A stretch of DNA of 64,000 nt. Source: Thermodesulfovibrionia bacterium (GTDB lineage Bacteria > Nitrospirota > Thermodesulfovibrionia > UBA6902). Location of the stretch: the NCBI GenBank assembly GCA_947259645.1, contig CAMYND010000007.1, positions 1 to 64,000 on the forward strand, read 5' to 3'. The notes below the pieces were generated by a model, which had not been told where the DNA came from, did not search any database, and saw only the letters and a program-made list of their open reading frames with translations. Shown here in pieces: positions 25,742 through 33,873 of this stretch; position 1 is the stretch's first letter; every line of letters begins with the position of its first letter. The position numbers and the translations under genes were made by a program.

Positions 25742-25861
25742 TTTCACTGTATCAGTATTTTGTAAGGATAAAAACATTATGTATATGAAATCCGCTTGCA
25801 GCTTTCAGACTGCAAAACTCATGATTGACGGAGGAAGTGAATTCAGTCCACTAGTGAATGA

Positions 25862-27715
25862 ATGAAGAAAATAATTATCCTCTTCATAGTCATTATCTCT
25901 TTATTTATTTATGTTGCCTGGGATCTTTCCAGGGTGAACCTGGAGGACAGTAAGATCGCGGAGACCAGGATGGAAAGAGACCTCGTTACGGAAGCTCCCT
26001 TCATGATTCCTGAAGAAGAGCCTATAGAAGAAAAATTCCCTTCCTCTGTCCCTGAAGAAGCCCCGGCTGATCTCCCTGAAGAACTGCCTGTGGTTGAAGA
26101 GCTGGAAACAGTCAGCGCGGAAATTGCTGAGGCTGAGATAGCTGATATGGAGGCATTACCTGAAGAAGAATTTGTTGAAGTAGAAGCCCCGGCTGATCTT
26201 CCTGAAGAACTGCCCCTGCTTGAGGAGGTGGAAACAGTCAGAGCGGAGGTCGTAGAGGCTGAACAAGAGGCTGAGATAGCTGATACGGAGGCATTACCTG
26301 AAGAAGAACTATTAGAAGCAGAAGCTTTAGTTGATCTCCCTGAAGAACTGCCTGTGGTTGAAGAGGTGACAACAGTTGAGCCCGTAATTGTGGCGGTGTT
26401 ACCCGCAGTTGAGAGCGCCGGTGCAATGGCATTACCTGTAGAAGAACTCATTGAAACAGCAGTCCCTGCAGATATCCCTGAAGAATTACCTCTGATTGAA
26501 GAGGTTGAGGAAGTCAAGCCGTTGATCGTCAAGGCCGAACCTCCTGTTGAAAGCGCCGACAGTCTGGCATTGCCTGAAGAAGAACTGACAGAGGGGGAAG
26601 TCTCCTCCGTAGTTCCTGAAGAGAAACCGCCAGTTGATGAGCCAGTATCACTACCCCTGGTGGAAGAGTCATTAGTACCTGTTATGCCGCCACCTGTGGT
26701 TATCGCGAAACTTCCGTCTCCGGACGCGGGTGAGGAGCCTGAACTGGCTGCAGATAAACCTTCCATGGAGGGCAGGGAAAGAATCGCTTTACTGCCGTTG
26801 GAGAATCTCACAGAAGAAACTGTTGTGGTGGAGCCGGTCATGCCGGTATTGATATCTCACCTGGAGAAAAAGGGATTCGCAGTTGTTTACGGCGGTCCTC
26901 TCGATGATTATACCTGCAAAGAAAGAGTGCGGACCACAGGGTTTGTATCGAGAACATTTGCCGCGAAACTAAAAGAAAAGTTTAATGTTAAGGCGATAAT
27001 GACCGGGTCAATAGTTGCTTTTTCACCGGGTGAAAATCCGGGATTTAGTCTCTTTCTCCGCTTGATTGATTCTGCTACCGGCACGATAATATGGGCGGAT
27101 TTCGTAGCTGCCAAAGGCACTGATTTTGCAAAAATCCTGGGGCTCGGAGGAATAAAGAATATTTATGAGCTGATTCCCCGGGTCATGGAGAAGTTGTTTG
27201 TCTCTTTAAATAATGAAAACCTGCACAGAAAGATACAGTCTGACCGCAGGGTCGCGGTAATGCCCTTTCTGAACAACAGCGGTGTCAAAAACGCGGGGAA
27301 GATCGCCATGTATCTGTTTCTCGTTGAGCTGCTCAAGAATAATGATATGGAACCGATTGAATATGGAGACACAAGGAATGAGATCATAAAATTGCGCCTG
27401 AAAAAGAGAGGCGAGCTGGACTACGGTAATGCAAGGGCCCTTGCTGAGCCCCTGGGGGCTAAAGGGGTATTGCTGGGAGTAGTCGGCAGTTATTCTGATG
27501 GCGTCAATGTATTATCCACTCCTTCGGTATCTATCAGCGCGAGGCTTATAGACAGCGGGAAGAGCAAGATCGTATGGTACAATAGCCAGCAGCGCAACGG
27601 TAAAAATGATGAAATTAAGCTGGACTGGGGAAAAGAAAAATCAGCCCACGCTGTAGCTCATAATATTGTTGAGCAGCTCGTTAATGATATGGGTTCGGTA
27701 ACCTGGATTGATTGA
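25862..27715 (+). CDS. Membrane-anchored protein with Glu/Pro repeats and two CsgG-like domains
   Basis: A 617-residue protein. An N-terminal helix (IIILFIVIISLFIYVAW) has no lipobox and probably stays in the inner membrane. Residues about 60-270 are an acidic linker of four or five imperfect units of 40-50 residues built on ADLPEELPxxEEVETV and ALPEEE. Two domains follow, each related to the two preceding lipoproteins (RIALLPLENLT...IMTGSI...GTIIWADF and RVAVMPFLNNS...GVLLGVVGSY...SKIVWY). The extended linker could span the periplasm, as in TonB-like proteins. It overlaps the isomerase gene, so the two are co-translated. Confidence 0.8.
   Translation: MKKIIILFIVIISLFIYVAWDLSRVNLEDSKIAETRMERDLVTEAPFMIPEEEPIEEKFPSSVPEEAPADLPEELPVVEELETVSAEIAEAEIADMEALPEEEFVEVEAPADLPEELPLLEEVETVRAEVVEAEQEAEIADTEALPEEELLEAEALVDLPEELPVVEEVTTVEPVIVAVLPAVESAGAMALPVEELIETAVPADIPEELPLIEEVEEVKPLIVKAEPPVESADSLALPEEELTEGEVSSVVPEEKPPVDEPVSLPLVEESLVPVMPPPVVIAKLPSPDAGEEPELAADKPSMEGRERIALLPLENLTEETVVVEPVMPVLISHLEKKGFAVVYGGPLDDYTCKERVRTTGFVSRTFAAKLKEKFNVKAIMTGSIVAFSPGENPGFSLFLRLIDSATGTIIWADFVAAKGTDFAKILGLGGIKNIYELIPRVMEKLFVSLNNENLHRKIQSDRRVAVMPFLNNSGVKNAGKIAMYLFLVELLKNNDMEPIEYGDTRNEIIKLRLKKRGELDYGNARALAEPLGAKGVLLGVVGSYSDGVNVLSTPSVSISARLIDSGKSKIVWYNSQQRNGKNDEIKLDWGKEKSAHAVAHNIVEQLVNDMGSVTWID
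26051..26650 (+). repeat. Imperfect coding repeats (Glu/Pro-rich linker)
   Basis: Four to five degenerate units of roughly 130-150 bp sharing CCTGAAGAACTGCC-like cores encode the acidic linker. The reverse strand stays open for 310 codons only because of this composition. Confidence 0.7.
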
Positions 27716-29394
27716 TGCTGAACTGCTCGCTTTCATATTCAATCGTGAATAACCATAATGTATCACATAGAAAAACCTCACGAATAGTATGCAGCTCCCT
27801 CTTTTTCCTGCTATCATGCCTGCTGTTGCTGTCAGGGTGCGCTTCAGTCCCGATGCAGGAGGATATTATCGCGATCGTTGAGGGTGATCCAGTAACGAGA
27901 GGTGACCTTGAGTATTCACTGGAAATAGCCCATCGCAGGGAAGATCTTTCAACCGCCCAGGGCCTGGATATTACTCATTATATAAACAAAATTATTGGTG
28001 AACGCCTGGTGGTACATGAAGCCTCCCGTATGGGACTGGATACTACCCCTGAATTCCGGGAAAAAATGATGGCGTTCCTCACAAGGGAATCCGTTGTGAG
28101 GCTTCATGATGAAGAAATAGTTCAAAAGGTCGTTGTGACTGATGATGATATTGCTCATTCCTACAGGGAAAGCTATGCCGTCTATACGATAGACGTTATT
28201 GAAACAAGTTCAAGGGTAGATGCTGAGACAGCACTGAAGGAGCTTCAGGCTGGTAAGAGCTTTGACGCACTTTCCGAAGCCTATCCATCAACAATGCCGG
28301 GCAAACGTGATGAGGGATATGAAATTGAAGGCGCTTCGCTGACCCCTCAGATAAGGGGTATTGTTTCAGCGATGAATAAGGGTGAGGTCTCCGGTATTAT
28401 CGAGAGTGGCAACAGGTTTATTATCATCAAGCTGCTTGAAAAGCTCGATGCACCCCCTGATCACCTGGACCGGGTAAAAGATGATCTGAAACGGAGGGTG
28501 AGAAACAAAAAGATCAAGATCCGGGAAGATGAATATCTGGCGGAGCTTCATGACAGAGCCGCAGTAGAAATAGAGAGAGAGATCCTGTCTGCGATTTCAT
28601 TTGAGGGCGGAGAAGAGGCCCGTAACAGGTGGATAAATGACAACAGGCCCCTTGCTGATATTAACGGTGATGTATTAACGGTCGGTGATTTTGCAAAGAT
28701 GCTTTCATCTTCTTCCGAAGAGGTAAAGGAAAAAAACCTGACTGCCTGGATTGACCGGAAAATAGTTGATCAGGAGGCCCTCAGTAGGCATTATGAGAAA
28801 AAACCAGATCTGGCAGAAAGTCTGAGAAGTTATGAAAATGAGCTGCTCCAGAGAGAGTTTGTGAGGAAAGTCATTATACCTGAAATCAGCGTAAGTGAGA
28901 GTGAAGCACAAGCTTATTACCGGGAGAACATGGAGAGCTACCGTAAACCTGCCAGACACAAGATTCAGCAGATTACGGTAAACACAGAGAAAGAGGCCAT
29001 GGATATTCTGACCAGTCTTCAGGGTGGGGCAGCGTTTTCCTGGCTTGCAAGAGAGAAGTCAACTGACAGCTACGCTGCCAAAGGAGGATCCCTGGGCTGG
29101 AAGACTCTGGGCGAGCTTGAAAAACCGGTAGTGAAGAGCATAGGAAATATGAAGCCCGGTGAGACAAGTGAAGTGCTGAAGATCAATTCATTCTATAAAA
29201 TAATCCGGCTTCAGGAAACAGGGGCGGACCGGCATGAGGAGTATGAAAGGGTGCAGACATCAATAAAGAAGAGCCTCTTCAATGACAAATACCAGGCTCT
29301 CTATGACGAGTATGTACAAGAATTAAAAAAAGAGGCTACAATAACAATTGATGAAAAAATAGTAAATTCCTATGAAGAGATATTCCATAAATAA
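27715..29394 (+). CDS. SurA-like parvulin peptidyl-prolyl isomerase lipoprotein
   Basis: A 559-residue lipoprotein (lipobox LLLSGC). It has a SurA/PpiD-like N-terminal chaperone region (IIAIVEGDPVTRGDLEYSLE) and two isomerase-like halves; the second, about 390-490, carries the canonical parvulin pattern (ARHKIQQITV, AREKSTDSYAAKGGSLGW, VKSIGNMKPGETSEV). The first, about 155-245, is similar (FDALSEAYPSTMPGKRDEGYEI). The start ATG 27715 overlaps the preceding stop (TGATG). It is likely a dedicated periplasmic folding factor for the cytochromes or the beta-barrel coded around it. Confidence 0.88.
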   Translation: MLNCSLSYSIVNNHNVSHRKTSRIVCSSLFFLLSCLLLLSGCASVPMQEDIIAIVEGDPVTRGDLEYSLEIAHRREDLSTAQGLDITHYINKIIGERLVVHEASRMGLDTTPEFREKMMAFLTRESVVRLHDEEIVQKVVVTDDDIAHSYRESYAVYTIDVIETSSRVDAETALKELQAGKSFDALSEAYPSTMPGKRDEGYEIEGASLTPQIRGIVSAMNKGEVSGIIESGNRFIIIKLLEKLDAPPDHLDRVKDDLKRRVRNKKIKIREDEYLAELHDRAAVEIEREILSAISFEGGEEARNRWINDNRPLADINGDVLTVGDFAKMLSSSSEEVKEKNLTAWIDRKIVDQEALSRHYEKKPDLAESLRSYENELLQREFVRKVIIPEISVSESEAQAYYRENMESYRKPARHKIQQITVNTEKEAMDILTSLQGGAAFSWLAREKSTDSYAAKGGSLGWKTLGELEKPVVKSIGNMKPGETSEVLKINSFYKIIRLQETGADRHEEYERVQTSIKKSLFNDKYQALYDEYVQELKKEATITIDEKIVNSYEEIFHK

Positions 29395-29399
29395 GTTAT

Positions 29400-31388
29400 A
29401 TGAGGGGCCATAAGCACAAAATGTCCAGCGCAAAAGCCTATGCTTTCAGGGCGGTGATTTTGCTCATGGCTGCCGGAATTTTTGTCACCTGCGCGGCGCA
29501 GCCCGAAAGAAAGCAGAAGCGCAAAGGGTTTGTACCAAAGCCATGTATGGAATGCCATACAGAACTGAGAGACAAGTTTACCAGTGAATTTGTTCATGAT
29601 CCGGTGGTAAAAGAGGATTGCGAAGCATGTCATCTGCGTCATGGAAGGCTTGCGGTTAAAGCCTTTGTGGAGAGGGAAGAGAGAAAACTCTGTCTGAACT
29701 GCCACCTGAAAATGGCATCTGAACTTGAGGCAATGGCCTCTGTTCACACGGTTGTCAAGCAGGGTAAGTGTCTCCCCTGCCATGATGCCCACGCATCGGA
29801 TAATGCATCACTCCAGACGAATACCGGCAAAGAGCAGTGTTATTCCTGCCACGACAGGGCTCCCTTTGAAAGAAATACGATACATAAGCCTCTTGGTGAC
29901 GGGTGCCTCATATGTCACCTGCCCCATGGGTCTGGGTATGAATATAATCTCTCGATGGATGAGGTTGAGCTTTGCCGCTCCTGTCATGCTTTTGATGACG
30001 CCTCATTCAGGACTGCTCATGAAAATTATCCTGTGGAGCAGGCAAAATGCTCGGGTTGTCACTCGGCCCACAGCTCAACAAATGACAAGTTGCTCAGGGA
30101 GTCGGTCCACAAACCGCTCATTGATGACCATTGTAACTCATGTCACAAACCTGAGACGGATGAAACCCCCCTTGCAGTTACAGCGGTTGACAGCAAGCTT
30201 TGTTACAAGTGCCATAAAGAATCAGAGCAGAAGTTTCAGGCTGCCTTTCGCCATCCTGTGACTGATGAAGGCCGGTGTTTAAGCTGCCACAGTCCCCATG
30301 CATCGGACTATCCTGACATCACGCTCAAAGACAACCTGAGCCTCTGCATGGAGTGTCATACTGAGCAGCCTCAGCTGAATGTCTCAAAAATACATAAACC
30401 GATAGAGGAGAAGGGGTGTACTGTCTGTCACGACCCGCATGCTTCCGAACACAGATATAATCTGCAGAAATCGGAAAAAACCATATGCTTTTCCTGTCAT
30501 CCCGCTGTTGAAGAAACACTGAAACAGGAAGCCCATACCCATAAACCGGTCGCAGATATAGAGTGCTCAAAGTGCCATGATTCGCATGGTTCTAATTACA
30601 ACGCGCTGATGATCGTGCCGTTGAAGGACCTCTGCTACACATGCCATACTGAAGAGGCTGAACGGTTTTACAAAACATATACACATAAGCCTGTGGCAGA
30701 CAGAGCATGCGAATCCTGCCATAATTCCCATGCCTCATCATTTGATAACCTCTTGACAGAAGCATATACTGATCTCTGCATGAAATGCCATGACAGTATG
30801 TACCTGGAGGTTGAGGAGGAGGGGACTCACCCGCTCTTTAAGAGCAGAGACTGCAAAACCTGTCATGACTCCCACGCGAGTGACAACCCGGGTGCTTCAG
30901 TACTGCCCGTTAAAGACCTGTGCCTCAATTGCCATGAGCCGGTTAAAAAAGGGATAGAGGAGAGCACTGTTGGCCACCTTCCGGTTGAGGTGGGAGAGTG
31001 TACCAAGTGTCACAGCCCCCATGGGTCCCGGTTAAAGTATCAGCTTCTGAATCGTCCCAATGAGCTCTGTCTTTCATGTCACGAGCGGCTGGTTGTCACA
31101 ACGGAAAGAACGGGCCACATAAAAATGGACGAGGGAGACTGCTTAAGTTGCCACCTGTCGCACTATTCTGATCGGTCCTCTTTGCTCAATAACAGCGATC
31201 CCGCCCTTTGTACACAGTGCCATTCAACTGATACGGAGCGATTGTTAAAAGGCCACCGGGAGCAGCTGTCGAACATTAACCATTGCACGACCTGTCATGA
31301 CCCGCACGTTACAGAACAGGCCGGCTTACTGAGAGAAATAAAGCATGAACCATTTGCTAAAGGGGACTGTGAGGCCTGCCATGAATAA
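29400..31388 (+). CDS. 26-haem doubled-CXXCH cytochrome
   Basis: A 662-residue exported protein with 26 CXXCH motifs and no other domain, one haem per 25 residues. It is a regular array of about 12-13 units of 48-52 residues, each with two motifs (CxxCHDSHxS ... LCxxCHxxxx ... HKPVxxxx), the doubled-CXXCH family. The leader ILLMAAGIFVTCAAQ could be a signal peptide or a poor lipobox. The start at ATG 29400, six bases after the isomerase stop, or Met8 is uncertain; neither has a clear ribosome site. Such a rod could conduct across the whole periplasm. Confidence 0.92.
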   Translation: MRGHKHKMSSAKAYAFRAVILLMAAGIFVTCAAQPERKQKRKGFVPKPCMECHTELRDKFTSEFVHDPVVKEDCEACHLRHGRLAVKAFVEREERKLCLNCHLKMASELEAMASVHTVVKQGKCLPCHDAHASDNASLQTNTGKEQCYSCHDRAPFERNTIHKPLGDGCLICHLPHGSGYEYNLSMDEVELCRSCHAFDDASFRTAHENYPVEQAKCSGCHSAHSSTNDKLLRESVHKPLIDDHCNSCHKPETDETPLAVTAVDSKLCYKCHKESEQKFQAAFRHPVTDEGRCLSCHSPHASDYPDITLKDNLSLCMECHTEQPQLNVSKIHKPIEEKGCTVCHDPHASEHRYNLQKSEKTICFSCHPAVEETLKQEAHTHKPVADIECSKCHDSHGSNYNALMIVPLKDLCYTCHTEEAERFYKTYTHKPVADRACESCHNSHASSFDNLLTEAYTDLCMKCHDSMYLEVEEEGTHPLFKSRDCKTCHDSHASDNPGASVLPVKDLCLNCHEPVKKGIEESTVGHLPVEVGECTKCHSPHGSRLKYQLLNRPNELCLSCHERLVVTTERTGHIKMDEGDCLSCHLSHYSDRSSLLNNSDPALCTQCHSTDTERLLKGHREQLSNINHCTTCHDPHVTEQAGLLREIKHEPFAKGDCEACHE

Positions 31389-32712
31389 CAGGAAAGCGAC
31401 TATTAAAAAGTGTACGAAGAACCTGTTCAGCCTTTTTAAATCTTTTATTCCTGGACTATGCGGTGTTTTGTTACTACTTGTTTTTCTGGCGGGTTTGACA
31501 ATTATATGGCATGAAGAAGCCTCTGCAGGAGCAAAATTAAAATCCAAAATGCCTGATGTCTGTTATAGCTGTCATAAAGAACTGAAAGAAGGTCTGAAAG
31601 ACAATTACGTTCATTTTTTATTTAAACAGGGGAAGTGTATTACCTGCCACAATTCTCATGTAAGCAGTGTCAAAGGACTCATGATTAATGAGGTTGACGC
31701 CCTCTGTCTCGGCTGTCATGAGAAGTTGAAGCGTCTCATTGACAGCGGCACCGTGCATAGCGCGCTGAGGGATAATGACTGCACTGAATGCCACTTTGCC
31801 CATAGCGGAGAAAATAAAGATCTTCTGGTTGTTAAAGAGAAAGACCTTTGCATGAAATGTCATGAAGGACTCTTGGAAAAGATGAGCCAGCCAGTCACCT
31901 GTGCCCCCTTTTCAGAAGGGAAATGTTCGGCCTGCCACAACTCTCATGCATCAGAAGAAATGAACCTCCTGAGCGAAGAGCCCGTAAAACTCTGTAATGA
32001 ATGTCACGCGCCAAAGTGTCGGGCCGGCACTGTTTCGATCGCTTCTGTTGTCGCTGATAAAGATTGTACGACCTGCCACTCAGGGCATAGTTCACTGGAA
32101 AAAGGACTGCTTGGTCCCTACGGTCACAAGGCTTTTCTTGAGAAAAAATGTGAGGAATGCCATGGCCCGATAACAGCGAAAACTATTACAAAGACCAAAC
32201 TGCCGGGCGCTGCCCTTTGTGTTAGCTGCCACGACAAAAAAGAGGCTAAGTATCAATATTTCGAAGATGATATCCATCTGAAGACCGCTCAAAATCCCTG
32301 TATCATCTGCCATGATTATCATGCTTCAGACAATAAAAATATGACGATGAGTGAGTTGAGACTCTGCATATCATGTCACGAAAATACTGAGAAAAGGACT
32401 GAGGCCATGGAAAAAGTCCTCAAGTCTGATGTCTGTGAGCCGATTAAAGAAAGAAAGTGCTTTGAATGTCATATTCCGGCGCACTCTGACCGTCCCCTGA
32501 ACTACAGGTCAGATGAAATATCCCTCTGTTCGAGATGTCACGCGTCAGAGCATAAAACAAGCCACCCGCAGGGTGAAAATGTCCTGGATCCGCGCACCGG
32601 TGAAATGGTGACCTGCAACAGCTGTCATAGCATGCATTCATCGAAGGACGAATTTATGCTTACGCATGACAGAAAGAGGGCGCTCTGCATTCAATGCCAC
32701 ATAATGAAGTAA
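31381..32712 (+). CDS. 16-haem doubled-CXXCH cytochrome with N-terminal anchor
   Basis: A 443-residue protein with 16 CXXCH motifs in the same doubled-unit pattern as the 26-haem gene (CxxCHNSHxS, LCxxCHExL). The N-terminal helix (GLCGVLLLLVFLAGLTIIW) is probably an inner-membrane anchor or a long signal peptide. ATG 31381 overlaps the upstream stop by eight bases, with GTGAGG ahead. Together with the 26-haem protein it gives 42 haems in two co-translated genes. It is a plausible carrier between inner-membrane cytochromes and the outer-membrane complex. Confidence 0.9.
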   Translation: MNNRKATIKKCTKNLFSLFKSFIPGLCGVLLLLVFLAGLTIIWHEEASAGAKLKSKMPDVCYSCHKELKEGLKDNYVHFLFKQGKCITCHNSHVSSVKGLMINEVDALCLGCHEKLKRLIDSGTVHSALRDNDCTECHFAHSGENKDLLVVKEKDLCMKCHEGLLEKMSQPVTCAPFSEGKCSACHNSHASEEMNLLSEEPVKLCNECHAPKCRAGTVSIASVVADKDCTTCHSGHSSLEKGLLGPYGHKAFLEKKCEECHGPITAKTITKTKLPGAALCVSCHDKKEAKYQYFEDDIHLKTAQNPCIICHDYHASDNKNMTMSELRLCISCHENTEKRTEAMEKVLKSDVCEPIKERKCFECHIPAHSDRPLNYRSDEISLCSRCHASEHKTSHPQGENVLDPRTGEMVTCNSCHSMHSSKDEFMLTHDRKRALCIQCHIMK

Positions 32713-32766
32713 GGTGAACCCTATTCTCTGAGCGTCAATTAACTGACGTATCAGGGGCTGAAAATC

Positions 32767-32782
32767 GGGCACCAATATTGCT
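32767..32782 (+). promoter_or_regulatory. Sigma-54-like promoter before OmcS-like copy 2
   Basis: GGGCACCAATATTGCT keeps the essential GG and GC with the correct 10-base gap and differs from the consensus only at the first and seventh bases. The predicted start of transcription lies only about five bases before ATG 32798. Confidence 0.5.
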
Positions 32783-32797
32783 AATATATAACATGCT

Positions 32798-33832
32798 ATG
32801 GTAAATGGTAGATATCTAAATTTCTCACTGTACCGGATAATTTTCATTGTATTTTTATGGGGTTTTGTTCTGCCCGGACAGGGCCAGGCAGTTGTCAGCA
32901 GCGGTACCTGCAGCGACTGTCATACGATTCACAACAGCCAGGGAGGGGCCGCTGTTGCATTCAAAATGAACGCGTCGTACACAGGATATGATACTGATGC
33001 AACGCCGAATGAAATGCTCCTGGTGAGTGATTGTATCGGCTGTCATTCGTCAACAGGCAGCGCAACGATCGTGGATAACGTCCCCATTGTGTTTAGTACC
33101 GGAGCCTTCAGCAACCCCCTTGCCGGAGGCAATTTTTCCTATGTCAGAACTGATGATACCTATGGGCATAATGTAACAGGCATCAAGGCCCAGGACGGCA
33201 CCCTGGGTTTGACACCGCCGGGCGGATCTGCCATGACTTCTCAGTTGACCTGCGCAGGAGAATTCGGCTGCCACGGAGACCGGACCTCCGGGAAAACCAA
33301 CTTTTCCGGAATGAATAAATCTCACCATATTGACGATTCAGGCGGGACAACCGGGGCATCGACAGGCCTGAGTTACCGCTTTCTCGATGGGGTCCTCGGC
33401 AAAGAGGACGCTGACTGGGAACAGGACAACGTAAACACGAGCCACAATGAATACAAGGGTTCAACCGGCAGTTCAACAGAAACTGTCAGCTACCTGTGCG
33501 CCCAGTGCCACAATGATTTTCATACATGGGAGGGCGGCCCTCTGGAGGTTGGTACAGCGTCACCGTGGCTCAGACATCCCACAGATGTTGCGCTTAAAAA
33601 CACGGGTGAGTATGCCAATTATACGACGTACAGCATGACAGCCCCTGTTGCAAGGCCTAATCCTGATGCGGTCCCGAGCACTTCTCAGGTAACGCCGGGA
33701 ACAGACATCGTCATGTGTCTGTCATGTCACCGTTCTCATGGTTCGCCATATTACAAAGCCATGAGGTGGGACATTAAGACCCTTGGGACGGCAGTGTCGG
33801 GGTGCGGTGTATGCCATACGTCAAAAAATTGA
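32798..33832 (+). CDS. OmcS-like extracellular multihaem cytochrome, copy 2
   Basis: A 344-residue exported protein, paralogue of 17873-18859. The signal sequence is IIFIVFLWGFVLPGQGQA, then TCSDCHTIHNSQGG. Haem sites: CSDCH, CIGCH, CAGEFGCH (CX5CH), CAQCH, CLSCHRSHG, CGVCH; the odd third site is in the same place as in copy 1. LGKEDADWE and RHPTDVALK also match copy 1 (LGEGDADFE, RHPTDYKLF). ATG 32798 has no ribosome site, and the sigma-54-like promoter just upstream would make a nearly leaderless message. Likely a filament or terminal surface cytochrome. Confidence 0.86.
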   Translation: MVNGRYLNFSLYRIIFIVFLWGFVLPGQGQAVVSSGTCSDCHTIHNSQGGAAVAFKMNASYTGYDTDATPNEMLLVSDCIGCHSSTGSATIVDNVPIVFSTGAFSNPLAGGNFSYVRTDDTYGHNVTGIKAQDGTLGLTPPGGSAMTSQLTCAGEFGCHGDRTSGKTNFSGMNKSHHIDDSGGTTGASTGLSYRFLDGVLGKEDADWEQDNVNTSHNEYKGSTGSSTETVSYLCAQCHNDFHTWEGGPLEVGTASPWLRHPTDVALKNTGEYANYTTYSMTAPVARPNPDAVPSTSQVTPGTDIVMCLSCHRSHGSPYYKAMRWDIKTLGTAVSGCGVCHTSKN

Positions 33833-33873
33833 TGGTTATAAAGAACAAGGCAGATAATGTGGAGGATAACTAA

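Noticed and set aside
25909-26841. 310-codon ORF on the minus strand, rich in Ser, Thr and Gly
   Set aside because: It is the mirror image of the Glu/Pro repeat linker; codons GAA and GAG read as TTC and CTC frames without stops. No ribosome site or signal.
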